Shown here: in pieces, positions 26,207 to 38,806 of the stretch
Numbering within the stretch: position 1 is the first letter of the stretch
Layout: the number at the start of each line of letters is the position of its first letter
Assembly (NCBI GenBank): GCA_022113835.1
Contig: JAILWY010000014.1
Location: 5,519,501-5,583,500 of the forward strand
DNA length: 64,000 bases
From: Atopsyche davidsoni
Lineage: Eukaryota > Arthropoda > Insecta > Trichoptera > Hydrobiosidae
Direction of reading: 5' to 3'
Translations under genes and position numbers: made by a program
The notes under the pieces: model-generated
Database searches by the model: none
The model's input: the letters and a program-made list of their open reading frames with translations, nothing else
What the model was told of the DNA's origin: nothing

Positions 26207-28628
26207 TTAGGGTGTCCCTTAAAATTCAAGTTCAATATTTTTTTACGCGTACCTTCTTAAAAGTTTAGTAATAATCCTATATTGTCTAGAAAAAAATATT
26301 AGTTCGATTTATAAACGGTAACCCGTGCCGACTTGCGATTTTAACTTGTCCATACAAGTTGCGTAAGTACTGCGCTGTGACTTGTAACTGCATGTTTTAT
26401 TTGTCATTTCATACGTGATTTTTGAGATTAGTAGTGCTCCATTGTTTAGTGCGCTAACATGTCGGTGGAATTACGGAGTGATAAACAAAATAATTTCCTT
26501 ATCGGTTTGCCTAGATATCAAATAAATGGTGCAAAATTACCATCTAATCGACAAATTCCCTCGGTCCTATTTTACAATATTCGCGAGGTTAAACTGATTG
26601 TTAGTGAAAGTGCAAATCTTGTGATTAGGGAGTGCATCATATATTGGGAAAAAGCAAGAATTCCAACAAGGGCATATCCTAACTGCGTGAAGAAACTTGT
26701 TGATTTATATCATGTTTGGAGAGAGTTGCAAAAAAAATTGTAAGAAAACTCAGGTTACGTTCAAGAGCCGTGAGAACAATTTCAAAATTGATCTTGATAA
26801 TTTGTTTGATATTGCACATGCTGATGCTTTTGAGAAAATGAAAATAGAGTAAGATAAATTATTTTTAATGAAACAGAGAGAGCCAGATCGACCAGGATGC
26901 TTAGGTGGTGTTGATAAAAAATTGTCGGAAAAAGAAGATAGATCTAAACAACGACGATTGGAAGAAGAGGAAAGGGTTGTAAGACAAAGATAACCACTAG
27001 CTGCTGAAACTAGAAAATCAAGGGCAGAAGCAATAAAATCTGACTTCTTTGGAAGTAATGTACCCGACGTAGTCACAGTCCATTGGGATGGAAAACTATT
27101 ACCGATGTTATGTTAGATGTACGAAGTTCTAAAGAAGAACGCTTGCCAGTTATTGCTTCGTTTGACGATAAGGAACAGCTTCTTGCAGTGCCGAAACTAG
27201 AACATTCTTCTGAAAAACATCAAGCTAAGGCTGTCTCAACAGCTCTCTTTGACTAGAACCTTCACGATAAAGTACAAATAATGTGCTGCGACACAACAGC
27301 TTCCAATACTGGCCGTTTCAATGGAGCTTGTGCTATTTTGGAGCAAACTTTAGGAAGAGAATTGCTGCTTTTCGCCTGTCGTCATCATGTTTATGAATTG
27401 GTCCTAAAAGCTGTCTTTGAAAGCAAAATTAAGCAAATTACTAGTAGCCCAGATATTCCAATGTTTAAAAAGTTCAGAGAAAATTGGAAAAACATCGACG
27501 CTAGTAACATTGAACCTTCTCTTAATTTCGTAAAACAACGTGTTGCCGAGACAGACATTCAAGCTTTGTTAATATTTTATAAGGCAGAATTAGACAAAGG
27601 TTATGTAAGAGATGACTACCGCGAATTGGTCGAACTGTGCGTAATATTTTTGGGAGGAGACACAGAGGAAAAATTAAAACTAAGCCCCCCCGGAGCCATG
27701 CATCAGGCTCGCTGGATGGCGAGAGCGATCTATTCTTTAAAAATATGTTTACTTCAGTCACAATGCAGAATAACTGCGAAGGACAAAAAGGCTCTACAAG
27801 ATGTTTGCTTATTTGTCGTGATGTTGTATGTTAAACCTTGGCTCGAATGTACAGTGGCGATCAAAGCACCTAACCAAGATTTGCGCTTCTTGAAGATGTT
27901 AAAAGAGTACGAAAAAGTTGACGCAACAATTTCTAATGCTTCTATAAGCAAGTTTAGCCATCACTTGTGGTATTTATGTGAAGAGACAGTTATTCTATCA
28001 CTGTTTGATGATGAAGTTGATAACCAAACTAAGAAGAAAATGATTGCCAACTTCAACCGGGACAAAACCTCAGATTTTAGCAAACGCTATGACCCGTCAA
28101 AGGAAGAACTGCCTCAAAGGTTGTTTAGTAAGTTAAATTGACTTTTTGTGATATATTTAAATTGTTATTTGAGAATTGTGAATGATACTGCTGAAAGGCC
28201 TGTTAAAATGATGCAAGATTTTAACGGACTTATCACGGCTGAAGAAGAACAAAAACAGTTCTTGCTGCGCTGTGTCCAGGAACATAGAAAATTGTATCCG
28301 GACTGTAAAAAAACAACTCTAAAAAAAAGTTACCCTGGCTGATTGTTATTACTTTATGTTTTTGATTAAAGATTAATGTTCATCTAATTGAATTTTTACT
28401 ATTATTTACTTAATTTATCGCATTTATAATGATTTTATACCAGACCGAAATATCAAGACAAAACACGTTTTTTACTAAACTTTGAAGCTCGGTCGGCACT
28501 GGTTGCAATTACGCTAGAAAGATGAAATTTTATATTTAAGACTCTTATAGCATTACTAAAAAAAGTAGAGGGTACCCATTTCGAAATTTGAAAAAAAAAA
28601 TTTTTTGGTCATATAAGGGACACCCTAA
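26207..28628 (+). mobile_element. hAT-like DNA transposon with terminal inverted repeats
   Basis: The two ends share a perfect 15-base inverted repeat: TTAGGGTGTCCCTTA at 26207 and its reverse complement ending at 28628. TATACA flanks both ends (26201-26206 and 28629-28634) as a 6-base direct repeat. The outer sequence can also be read as an 8-bp TATACATT duplication if two bases were lost on the left, which would suit a hAT element. The 2.4-kb interior carries a broken transposase on the plus strand. Confidence 0.85.
26459..28342 (+). pseudogene. hAT-like transposase, broken
   Basis: Three blocks align as one protein. The N-terminal block begins at the ATG at 26459 and runs to 26743. A middle block contains VHWDGKLLP (about 27080-27102) and LPVIASFDDKEQLL. 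The main block, 27281-28141, contains CCDTTASNTGRFNGACAILE, then CRHHVYELVLKAVFE, then RWMARAIYSLKI. A C-terminal piece with VNDTAERPVKMMQDFNG follows to 28342. The DTTASNTG, CRHH and WMARAIYSLKI signatures are of the RNase-H-fold hAT-like transposases common as uncharacterised proteins in insect genomes, which I recall as a pattern and did not search. In-frame stops lie at 26850, 26991 and 27254, and the frame changes near 26735, 27103 and 28140. The copy cannot make an intact transposase. No intron is needed to explain the breaks. Confidence 0.8.
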
Positions 28629-28634
28629 TATACA

Positions 28635-28823
28635 TTTAAAATATTATTTTCCTGTTTACTGTAATTTGTTATCATATATAAGCTGAAAAAGTCACAAGTA
28701 GTCTAAAGAGGCCCTTGAAAGGCACAAGCGTTCACTAAGAAATGTATTCGTGATCTCTTAAGGGTCTTGCTACCTTACCTTGCTTGGTGTCCATTCCCCG
28801 TCTGCCACAAAAAAAGACCGTTT
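28635..28823. other. Short AT-rich spacer
   Basis: Sequence between the hAT-like element and the next repeat. No gene or recognisable signal. Confidence 0.5.
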
Positions 28824-29330
28824 TACCTGGCGAAATTGTGTCATTTCATTAATTTAATTGCCACTTTATTTTTCTATGTCGATAATTGATTTTTTTATAT
28901 AGTATTAAAAAAACTATAAATTATATTTATTTATTTTTTATTATTTGATTGACGTCCATTTTCAGGGTAAAATAAAATCATGATGATGTTGAAAAATTGG
29001 ATAATATGACGACTTTTTAAAACCAATCAAAACCAAACCCAAAAAAAATAAAAAATCACACAGGGTATATATTTAATTTTTTAATTCCAATTTAAATAAA
29101 GACTTTTAAATGTTTAGGATTCTTAGAACAGGGACATGACGAATCTCCAAATTTCTACACTTCAATCGGAAAAACACATATTTATCATATTAAAAATATA
29201 TTTACAAGTAATAAAAAAATATTTTGTTCGAAAGAAGGGATGTATCTAACTTTTTGCATTTAAATTTTTATGATTGGTGCAGTCGATTTTTCGCAAAGCG
29301 GACCAGAAAATGATTAAAAAAAACTCGACT
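28824..29330. mobile_element. Truncated relative of the 1.7-kb TIR element
   Basis: From about 28824 (TTACCTGGCG) the sequence follows 1806 onward at roughly 80-85% identity, including GACGTCCATTTTCAGGGTAA and AATCGGAAAAACACATATTT. It then reaches the right terminal repeat with TTGGTGCAGTCGATTTTTCG, ending near CTCGACT at about 29330. The left terminal repeat is absent, so this copy is 5'-truncated. No coding sequence. Confidence 0.75.
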
Positions 29331-31331
29331 TAGGCCCTTAATAATTTGGCTATTTTAATTTGTTGTTTTTTTCAATATGAATCATTTTCAAGGATTCACT
29401 TTAAAAAATCACCATTGGAATAATAACTCAACTACAGAGAAAATAATACAATAATTGAAAAAAAAAATTACTTTGTTTTGTTTATTTATTGAAGTAAACA
29501 TATTCCTATGATTTAAATATAAAATATCAGATACTATGAAAAATATTATTTTTCTGTGTTTTCTGACTCATTGAAATTACCTTAAATCAACCATTTTTAT
29601 TTAGAATAAATTTATTGAATAAAAATTTAATTCATTTTAAAAAATCTATTTATATACAATTGCCATTACATACATAAGGTTATTACAAGTCGTAAAGATT
29701 TATGTGTGATTTTAAATTAAGCCGTAGCCTACGGAGCTGGGTATACCACACTTAGCTTTATTTTTTGGTAGTAAATGTTCCGCAGGGAATTTAACCTCCG
29801 CCCGTGTATGAAGTCCTTTGGATGACACCGATCACGATTGGGGTAGGAAAATTGCCCGGAAAACGCCCGCTTTATTACAGCCATCGAAAATAAAATAAAG
29901 GTAGCCGAGTATTGGATTATTTAAGGTTGATAATGAAAATAAAATCATAAAAAGGTTTTATGCTTTTCAATTAAGCAACGAGATTGGGGCGTATTGTGGA
30001 ATTATTGAAAAAAACTCTTTTGAGAAATTTAATATTGAACATAAGCTAAAAATCGTAATTATTTAATTTATGCCAATTTTATTACGTACATTAAACTCAA
30101 AAGTTAATGTGTTTAATCGTCATGAAAAGATGCACAGAATAATTCATAGGTTAATGCTCTCTTTGATACGTAATAAACAATAAGTTTATATTCATAGTGA
30201 AATATTTACTCATTGAGATTTTTCCAATTTCGTAGCGAATAAAAAAATAACGATGCATAAATATTTTTATAATTTTTTTTTTTAACAATTTTATTTCAAT
30301 ATATGACATTCAAAAGTTAGCAAAAAATACAGTTGATTTATATTTTGATATAAATCTTTTTTTTATTCTATATTCAGTTACTACAGGCATGTGTGTAGTA
30401 GCGACACAGTAAAACTTTTTAAGCATTCTCGAGTCACCTTCCCTTCCCACGGACACATTATACTTTAGTAGTTTGAGATCAATACAGACCTTTTTTAAGG
30501 GAGGTAAGTATGGATGGGAAGTGTGCACTACCGATCGAGCGTACCACTCCGAGCACGCACATGTGTCTTTAGCGGTGATTACGAGAGCCACTATCGCCAG
30601 GTCGAATGGTCTTTACGCGGAACTTCAGCGTATTCTAGGAAATCTACTACGACGGAGAGCACAGCTTGTAAATGTTAGACCGATTCACACAATTATCTAT
30701 AATATGAAATGATTCGATATTTGATAAATTGTTAAGCTATTCAACGATTGAAAAATATTTTTAAATTCTACTTAACCTAAGAAGTTGTATTGTATTTTCA
30801 CGTTTATCATTTTACATCGCTGTTAAAAAAAATATCCCAATAATGTAGTAGTTTTCGGAGCAGATTGCAGTGTGTTTTGGGGCATATTTATTATGTATTC
30901 TTGAAAGGTTTCTCGGCCATTTGTTGAACTTCTCTTTATTCTTGAGGTGTTTTCTCGTAAACCATCCATACCTGCGAAAATGTAGAGTACTCAAAATGTC
31001 GGGGACTAAACGGCGAGGGTGAAATATAAAACGAAAATAAAAAAAATATTGATGGTATTATTATTTTTTTATCGCCATTATTTTTGGCCTGAATTTTATG
31101 ACTTTATAACTACAAATCGGATTGTATACGTGTGCAAAATATTAAATACAATCCAATATTCATTAATACATATGACGTCAGACTATTGCGACTCACTGAA
31201 TATATCTCTATGTCTCTTCTTGGTTTTTTTTAGGGTAGGGTAGTGTAGGGTCTTAGGGTCCTTCTACATCGAAATTATCATTAAATTATAATATTTATTG
31301 TATGTTAAAATATATTTTTTTCTGGTTTCAG
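29331..31331. other. AT-rich non-coding stretch
   Basis: No supportable gene. Bases about 30430-30690 are GC-richer, with frames open on both strands (30310-30591 minus, 30473-30712 plus). Neither shows a known motif, and they are mutually incompatible as coding sequence. A GGTAAGT donor-like sequence lies at about 30503 with no convincing exon before it. Confidence 0.45.
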
Positions 31332-31400
31332 ACTCACATATCGCCCTGGAGCAGTCCGACACCGGCAATGACGTCAGCAGGCGTCGCAACACGACCCCGG
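31332..31400 (+). CDS. Candidate internal exon of an unrecognised long-intron gene
   Basis: A polypyrimidine tract and TTTCAG precede it and GTGAGT follows it, both strong splice signals. The 69-base segment is GC-rich against AT-rich flanks. With one base carried in it reads SHIALEQSDTGNDVSRRRNT, hydrophilic and of ordinary composition, and one base is carried out (phase 1 to 1). The frame with no bases carried in is also open (THISPWSSP...). A phase-symmetric exon of this kind can be included or skipped without shifting the frame. I do not recognise the protein. It might join other plus-strand exons, but it cannot splice straight to 35235 without a stop. Confidence 0.4.
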
Positions 31401-34400
31401 GTGAGTGTCGCCGGCGCAGCCTGTCCGTTAAAGTGTCATTATTTATTATGATATATTAGCTAGCTAACTGGCGATGCCATCCCTTCCATTACTACCATAG
31501 TTAGATGGGAAAATGTTCATGGCTTTTCCAAGTTTTTTTTCTGTAACTCAAAGTAAACTTTTGCTTTTTCAAGTAATATTGTTAAATTTGTATTGTTGTG
31601 GGAACATAAAGATATCAAGAGTGCATTTAAAGAGGAAATATATCAAGTATTTTAAAAAATACAAATAACCTTTAGTAAAAAAAAAACATGCTGCGTGTGG
31701 TGCAGATAATTGGATATACGCAAACAGTCAAAATATTTATTTAAAATACTTAATGAGAAATAATGATTATCGGGTGACTTTTAACAGTTCTGGGTAGATT
31801 AAAAAAAAAACACTTGCAACACAAATTAAATTAATTATTTTTATATAAAAAACACAATGAATAGATAGACAAATGAATACTATTTTGGTTGAATTTTATA
31901 AAATAAAAATATTTTGACATGTATAAATTTTTTTTGATATTCAAACTTGTCTTGATTTCGTTAGAATTCAACATTATAATTAATGCCACTGATTCGAGAA
32001 GGTGTAGCACATACGCGGTTTGGCGACAACCCTACGGATGAGAGGCGAGGGTCGTACATTGTTCGTGACATCTCCAGAGGAGCCTTCGTCTATTCTCAAG
32101 TGTTCTGACAGCTCTCAAATGAGAATTGACGGCCGGTTTATGTGAGAACGACGCTGAAAATAAGGCGGAAAATGAATTTCCCATGATTTTGTTATAATTT
32201 CAAGTTTTTATTTAAAATGATTACTACTTAATAATTTCTATTATATAGTACATATAACAGTTTTTGATTAAATTTACGAATTTTTCACCGAAAGCTTGCA
32301 TTGCAATTTCTAAATTTTCGTATTGAACCATACAACTATTAGGTTTTTTTTTGTACATGATTCTCTAATAACATTACATTTAAAAGTACGCCCACGTTGA
32401 ATATGTTAGGTACCTGAATTTCACATAAAATAAATAAAATAAAACATGGTTTCCGCGTGTTTTGCTCCTGCTCGCGACTCGTCCCAGTTTCACGCCCCGC
32501 CTGTGACGTCACCGCCCCGGCGGGGCTACATTTTCAGGAATATTTTTCCCTCGGCCATCGGTAATTACTGCTTCGACCACCGCTAATTATCTTTCATTGA
32601 CTAATCGCCCGCCTTCGGAAAAGGGATCGAACTCTGAATTATAGACGGTGAGTGAGGTTACAAACTGTTTCAATGAAGAAACAAGCCGGATATTTACTGT
32701 CCAGCAATACGTATACATAGAATAAGCGATATTTTATTTTTAACACGAAATTGATTTCTTTATATTGGTATACCTAAACCATTCATTACTTTATATCATC
32801 AATCGTTTCATTATTTCAGAAAATTTTGATTAATTAAATCAATAGAATCTTGTTAAGGTTGTAACTGTTTTATTTTATTTATTGCTGTTTGTATGTGTCT
32901 TTATATAAGTAATAGTTTTTTCATGATTATTTGAATTAAACTGTATATTTACTTTGACACAAAGAAATACTTTGCAGTTTGCATAAATAGGTTATTTCTG
33001 TGTACATATTTATTATACGTTTTTGTATGAATCATAACCAAATATTATTGTCATGATTACCAACACTCAAATATAAATGCTTTATGTTTATTAAAATAGG
33101 TATATGTATTTAGGGTGTAATAGTTATTTACCATTCGGTATGTTAAATTAAATGCACTTGGTATTCGCACAGAGCTTGGTAGCTATTTCAGTCTGTTCAA
33201 TATTCACATGTTTGTGTCCTGTTTTCGGTGTTGGTATTTGTATATGTCCGTTACATGTCGTTTGTGAACACTTTGGTAAGTAGGTGAAATTTGCTTTTGT
33301 AGGAAACACATAATGAAATATAAACATTTTTGAGATTTAGAGTTAAATATATGTTGGTTGGTCTCGTGTGATTTTATGTAAAAAAAAATATTTTGGCCTG
33401 TTTACAATTGCTTAATATTGAAGTATATTTAATATCACAAACCATTGATGGTTAATATGCTGGATTTGTCTAAAAAAAATAATTTTATTTATTTTGTAAA
33501 TCATTATTAAAAGTATTTGGTATTTCATGTCATATTTTACCAAAACATCTATAATTACTTTTTTTGTATTTTTTGTTCATAATTATTTTCATAAGAGTAT
33601 ATTATTACTTTGTGAAAATGCAAGCATTTAAATAAATATGGATATTTGTCCTATTTTTTGCTAAACGGAATAAAATAGATATTGATAATATGAATAAAAA
33701 TTCTAATTTATTCGCACAAACTACTTAATTTTTCATTTTAAAGTCTTGATTTCGTAATGAGAGTAAACATATACTTCGTAAAGTCTGACTTCTTTATATA
33801 GAAAATTGCTTAAATCAAGAACGTTCATTAGCAATCTTGCAACCCTTGACGGTTTCAGCAATCATCCCCCTTACTTGTCTCTTGTCCTCGGGGCCAGAAC
33901 CCCAACCCCTTTGTGGTGGAAACGTGAACTGCAACCCGTTATTACGTCCTATCAAATATTTCTCGTAAATTACAAAGTAAAACACATGACACGGATATTA
34001 GCTCGTACATCCAGCCAGGGATGCTAATCAAAAATTAGTCAATTTTATAACTGAATTAATTATTATTGTTAATATTATGATTTTTTTTGGATATTTAATC
34101 AAGATTCACTATTTTAAAGATTAAAAAGATTCTGTTCAAAAATAAATAAAATTAAATATAGTGATTCTATTTTGAAAAAACTTATAACATGGTCGACTGA
34201 GGTAAACTAAAACTAAAATATAAAAATGTTTTAGAATCGTTTGCTTTTAAAAGTGCTTATTTAATATTAGATAATACTTGTAAGAAACATCTCAACAACG
34301 GTATTTTTTTAGCTCACATTTTTGCATGTATATATTTTTTTTCTTTGTATTATAAAAATAATTCTTCCTGCAACTGTATGATATTTCAAATAAAACAACA

Positions 34401-35234
34401 TTAAATTTTATTAATATACCTTATGGACATCGTTATCTCATATTTTGTTCAATCAAAAGATAAGATAGGATATCAGATGTGATTTTTTATATTCTTGTAT
34501 TCAAAACCTTTTTAATTGCAATGCAGTTTAATCTTAGTTTAACCTTTTTTAATATTGCTAGGCGAAAATACTTGATATGATTTATTCTAGATCATCCCTG
34601 CTTTGAGTACTCCTGTACAGTGTTTCAACATTTATGTTTGCCTTGTAATTTGCTTGATTGGACTATTGTAGTTGTAATTTGTGACCGGCGTAGACGTCGC
34701 CATGTGAAATTACCATTCAATTACAGATTCGTTTCGTAATTACTTTCATTGATATTTTTGATTGGTGGTAATTAAAAGTTTATTTCAAATTAATTTGTTA
34801 AAACATTTGTAAATGAAGGCTTTTGTATTAAACTGATTTATTTTAATTATTTACACTTGGAAATTATAATTAAATAAGTATTCATAAAATACCAAATTTA
34901 TTATTATTAGTAAAATAAGGATTTACACTTACTTAATTTGAAGTACTCAGATAATTTTTAAGCCAAATATATCTAAAAATAGGATATTCTAAGACTAAGA
35001 TAAAAATCGTTCAATTTTTATGAGACTTGTAGATTTAATATATTTCAGAAACTCAAAGTGCAACTTGTTAATATGTACTTAACCTTAAAAACTCTAGTAT
35101 GGCATACGACATTTTGTTTTCCAAGACGCGATAAAGTACGCTAACTTTCATCCATTACTTATAATTAGAACCAATTTGTTGAACGAGGATGGAGTGTAAC
35201 CCTTCTCTGACTTGTAAGCCTAAAATCAATACAG
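31401..35234. other. Non-coding; probable intron with a CpG-rich block
   Basis: AT-rich, with no open frame of protein-like character. It contains the CpG-rich block listed separately at 32455-32640. If the flanking exon calls belong to one gene, at least one further exon is needed here, because their phases do not match directly. Confidence 0.35.
32455..32640. promoter_or_regulatory. Candidate regulatory island with a CRE palindrome
   Basis: A CpG-rich island within AT-rich DNA. It contains GTGACGTCAC (32503-32512), a perfect palindrome matching the ATF/CREB core TGACGTCA, followed by GCCCCGGCGGGGC. Homeodomain-like TAATTA cores occur at about 32561 and 32584. No exon structure is visible. 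An enhancer or promoter role is inference from motif content only; short motifs also occur by chance. Confidence 0.35.
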
Positions 35235-35305
35235 GTACGCCGTGCTTGGTCGCCTGCCCTCTGAAGAGTCGACAATCTCTTCCAGTGATACGGTCACATT
35301 AGCAG
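35235..35305 (+). CDS. Candidate internal exon, unrecognised
   Basis: Bounded by ATACAG and GGTAAGC. With two bases carried in it reads YAVLGRLPSEESTISSSDTV followed by TLA, and leaves one base (phase 2 to 1). The other two frames contain stops. Its Ser/Thr/Glu-rich content suits a cytoplasmic or linker region. The phase does not match the candidate exon at 31332-31400, so a missing exon lies between them or they are not consecutive. No family identified. Confidence 0.4.
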
Positions 35306-37085
35306 GTAAGCGGCACAGCCCTTTACACTCGCAAACGGTGAAACCAATGAAATGCTCATTAAGGGTTAAGATCCGTGATTTACGCCTAATTGCACATCTT
35401 GAGTTGAAATTTTCGTGTAGAATACAATCGAGACTGAGTACTTATCAAAACATTAAAAAAAAATTAAAATATTGTCAGTCAAAATATTTATTTGAGTGTG
35501 TGAAAATTTAATATCATCTCATGGTTAAATTCTTTGTTCATAAATGGTTCAATACAATTATACTATTTCCAACGGTCTTTTAATTTATACCTAAATATGC
35601 AGTATTTATTTTATGCTACATACAGTATTTCTAACATTATCATCTTATAAAATATGTCAGCGGTAGATTGTACTTGGAGTGAATAATTTATTTTTAAGCG
35701 CTCAAATATCAATTTCAGAAAAGATAAAAAGAGTGTCATGGGAATGGTCAATAATAATATAGGTTTGCTTTTTGATATTGTGTTACAATACAGTTTTAGT
35801 TTCATTTATTACTAAATCACGACGTATAACCATGTTTTGCAATAGTCTATAAGTTTAGTTAAGTATTAAAGTTTTAAAATATTAGTCGACAGATTTTTAG
35901 AGTAGTTTCTAAAAGCTTCATGTCACATGCAATAGCTCAGTTAATAACATTTTGTATTCACTGTTTGATTGAAATCAATGAATCTAATACACATATTTTT
36001 TTTAAATTGAAAATCCCGTTGTTTTTTTGTGAAATCAAAAATAAAATATTTTTTTATATATGTATTTAAAAAAAACAACAGCTTTGTTTTTAGAAAGCGC
36101 ACAAACGTTTTTTTAAAATCAATAATCAAACTTTTAACCAATGAATAACATGAACACTGTACTATGATATTTCTAAAAATATTATATTGAATATTTAATA
36201 ATATTAAAATATTTTTGACAGTTTTTGATACTTTGTTGTTTATCAAACGGTTGAAAGATTATTAATACAAGTGGTTTTTTCTTTCGTTTTTGCCCAGTGC
36301 GTAATTGCAGAGGTGTACTTGAATAAATGACATCCAAGCATGAATTAACTCCCCAGAGACGACTGTAATGTCGCTGTAAAGCGCTAAAACATATGAGAAA
36401 TATAAATAACACGAGAATTATTTGATATATATTTTTGTGTATTTTAATTATTGTGTAATATTTTATGTTCGTAACTAAAATATTTCGCTATAAACAATGT
36501 TAATATTATGGTTTGAAATAGAGACATCCATTTACATTAAATTCAAAAGTACGAAACCAAGCTTTCTGTAACAATAATACTTCACGATCGAAAGTAAAAT
36601 ATCTTTTAGATATCGTCTTGGGTTAGGTTAACCACCGTTCTTCGCTCACTTGAAAGAACAATAACCCTACGGGTCAGCTATCAATTTATATTCCAGAGAT
36701 ATATCACCTCTCCAGGTAAGCCTAGCAGTGTTATTATACTAAGAATAGTGCTATCTTAAGATGGTAATTTTTAAAAAAAAATTTTTCATCAAAAATTTAT
36801 GATAAGTACAAACATCGTTATTATCTATTGATGTATTATTTTCAATAAATTCATGGGGTTTTTTAAAAATATTTTTAACCATACAAATTATCTTATTTTG
36901 ATGAACAATATTTTCAAGTTATTCTCTAACTTTAGTATAGTACACGCTATTTCATCAAATTCAATAAAATGATTGACTCAACATGTAATAATGGGACACA
37001 AATTTGTTAATTTGCGGTCACCCACAGTGTGATTCACAGCGCCCTAATGATGTTTAGAATTTACAATTATTTTTCAATTAAAATA
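35306..37085. other. AT-rich non-coding stretch, probable intron
   Basis: No supportable gene. The minus frames at 35611-35805 and 35941-36412 are AT-rich chance translations (Lys, Asn, Ile, Phe). A 19-base segment framed by AG and GTAAGC at 36697-36715 was considered as a micro-exon and rejected. Confidence 0.45.
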
Positions 37086-38320
37086 TACGGTGTGTGCATT
37101 GGATTTTTTCGTGAAATTGGAGCTTAAATTTAAAAAATTGGTACAATATATTCTATTCAAAGTATTGTCTATCGCAAGCCACTACTTTTTCATATCTTTC
37201 GGGCAAATTATGGATTCCATCCCAAAAGAACTGTTCGTCTTTTGAAGCCAAGAAAGAATCAAGCAAACTTTTGGTACCCTGTTCAGAAATGAAGCGTATT
37301 CCAGAAAGGGGATTCTGCATCGATTGAAACAAGTGGTAGTCGGAAGGGGCAAGGTCTGAGCTATAAGGCGGATGAGGCAGAACTTCCCATCCACTGTTTT
37401 CCAAATAGGTTTTAACCGATTTAGCAACATGCGGCCAAGCATTTTCATGATGGAAAATTACAGACTCGTGCCTGGTCGCATATTCTGGCCGTTTTTCTGC
37501 CAATGCTCGCTTAAAATACATCAATTGTTGTCTGTAGAACTCGCCCGTGATAATTTGGCCTGGTTTCAGCAGCTCATAGTGGATGAAAACCTTCTGATCC
37601 CACCAACTACACAGCATTACTTTGGCGCCATCAATCAAGTCCGGGCTTACCCCATGATTTTTTACGCTTCAGGTTGTCGTAGCAAATCCATTATTTATCA
37701 CCAGTGATGATACGATGCAAAAATGACTTCTTTTTGTGGCGTTCAAGCAGCATTTCAGAAATGCAAAATCGCCTTTCGACGTCTCTCGGCTTCAATTCAT
37801 GTGGCACCTAATTTCCTTGCTTTTGAATCATTCCCAATGCTTTTAAGTGTCTTGAAATTGTTGTTCGATCAACTCCCAATGATTCTGCGAATTCTGCTTA
37901 CGTTTGACACGAGTCTTTATCGAGCAATGCCTCTAATTCTTCATCTTCGAATTTTTTTGGTTGGCCTTGACGTTCTTTGTCATCCACATCGAAATCACCA
38001 TTGTTTAAGCGTCGAAACCGGTTCTCACACGTTTTTTGCGATGGAGCATGTTCACCATAAACTTCAAACAGCAATCGGTGACTTTCAGCTGGTTTTTTCT
38101 TCCCATTGAAACAGTCCCGCAAATTGCGTTTTGTTGGTACAAAAGTTGACATGTTGAGAGCTCAAAAAAAAATGTTGTATACACTTCAGCGATATGAAAG
38201 TTACTGAAAACAAAAGCGCAACAATGACGCTTCACAATAAAATGTTAAAATATAGCCTAATGCAATTCAATACTAGTAACGTCATCTCTTAGAAAATCCG
38301 AAAAAAATAATGCATTTAAA
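37086..38320 (-). mobile_element. mariner-family element, degenerate
   Basis: Encloses a decayed mariner transposase on the minus strand. Probable terminal inverted repeats are weak: TGCATTGGATTTTTTCG near 37096 resembles TGCATTATTTTTTTCG, read on the minus strand, near 38310. I cannot fix the exact ends or a TA duplication, so the limits are approximate. It is an old, inactive copy. Confidence 0.7.
37153..38152 (-). pseudogene. mariner transposase, inactivated
   Basis: The protein starts at 38152 (MSTFVPTKRN). An N-terminal helix-turn-helix region follows, with SHRLLFEVYGEHAPSQKTCE, WFRRF-like NRFRRLNNGDFDVDD, and then FAESLGVDRTTISRHLKALG. The catalytic half has IITGD near 37690, CSWWDQKVFIHYELLKPGQI, then HHENAWPHVA, and PYSSDLAPSDYHLF. 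In mariners the triad is D,D34D: TGD, HDN and PSD. Here the first and third Asp are present but the second is Glu (HHEN for HDN). Stops interrupt the frame just after 37898, after QKQGN, and directly after TGDK. At least one frameshift separates the N-terminal from the C-terminal frame. The length (about 333 codons) is close to the family's 345. Non-functional. Confidence 0.9.
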
Positions 38321-38736
38321 AACTTCGCATTCCGACCTGTCGCTTTTTATTGAATTCGTTATCGATTATACTGTAGTTTTTCTTTTATTTTTTCTTCATT
38401 AAATTAGTTTTTACAATCTAACAAAATAAGCTTGCAAAGCAATTCGTTATGAATATTTTATTTTCATTTATAAAGTTATATGCTTTAAATGACACTATCA
38501 CAAGGCGTACAGAGTAAAGAATGGTCGTTAAACAAACATCCATTTTATGAGAAGAAAGTATAATGTTTTATTTCGTATAATAGTGGTAGAGCAAAAGCCA
38601 TTTAAAATTTTGCGAAGCTTAAAAATTTCATTGTGCATTTCGTCATGAGCTTTTAGTATAATAACCACCCCAGTCTTACAATATTATTATTTATATACAT
38701 GTTTCATACAGCATGTCCACCTTTTTCAGTGTTTTT

Positions 38737-38737
<1 letters not shown>

Positions 38738-38785
<48 letters not shown>

Positions 38786-38806
38786 ATAGTAATAGTAATA
38801 GTATAA
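38738..38806. repeat. (TA)n microsatellite followed by (TAGTAA)n
   Basis: A pure alternating TA run of about 45 bases, followed by three to four repeats of TAGTAA. Simple sequence that is likely length-variable between individuals. Confidence 0.95.

Noticed and set aside
36697..36715. Possible 19-base micro-exon between AG and GTAAGC
   Set aside because: Too short to judge, and its phase creates a stop when joined on to the later plus-strand exons; no independent support.
37372..38109. Plus-strand open frames at 37372-37707 and 37723-38109
   Set aside because: Antisense shadows of the mariner transposase.
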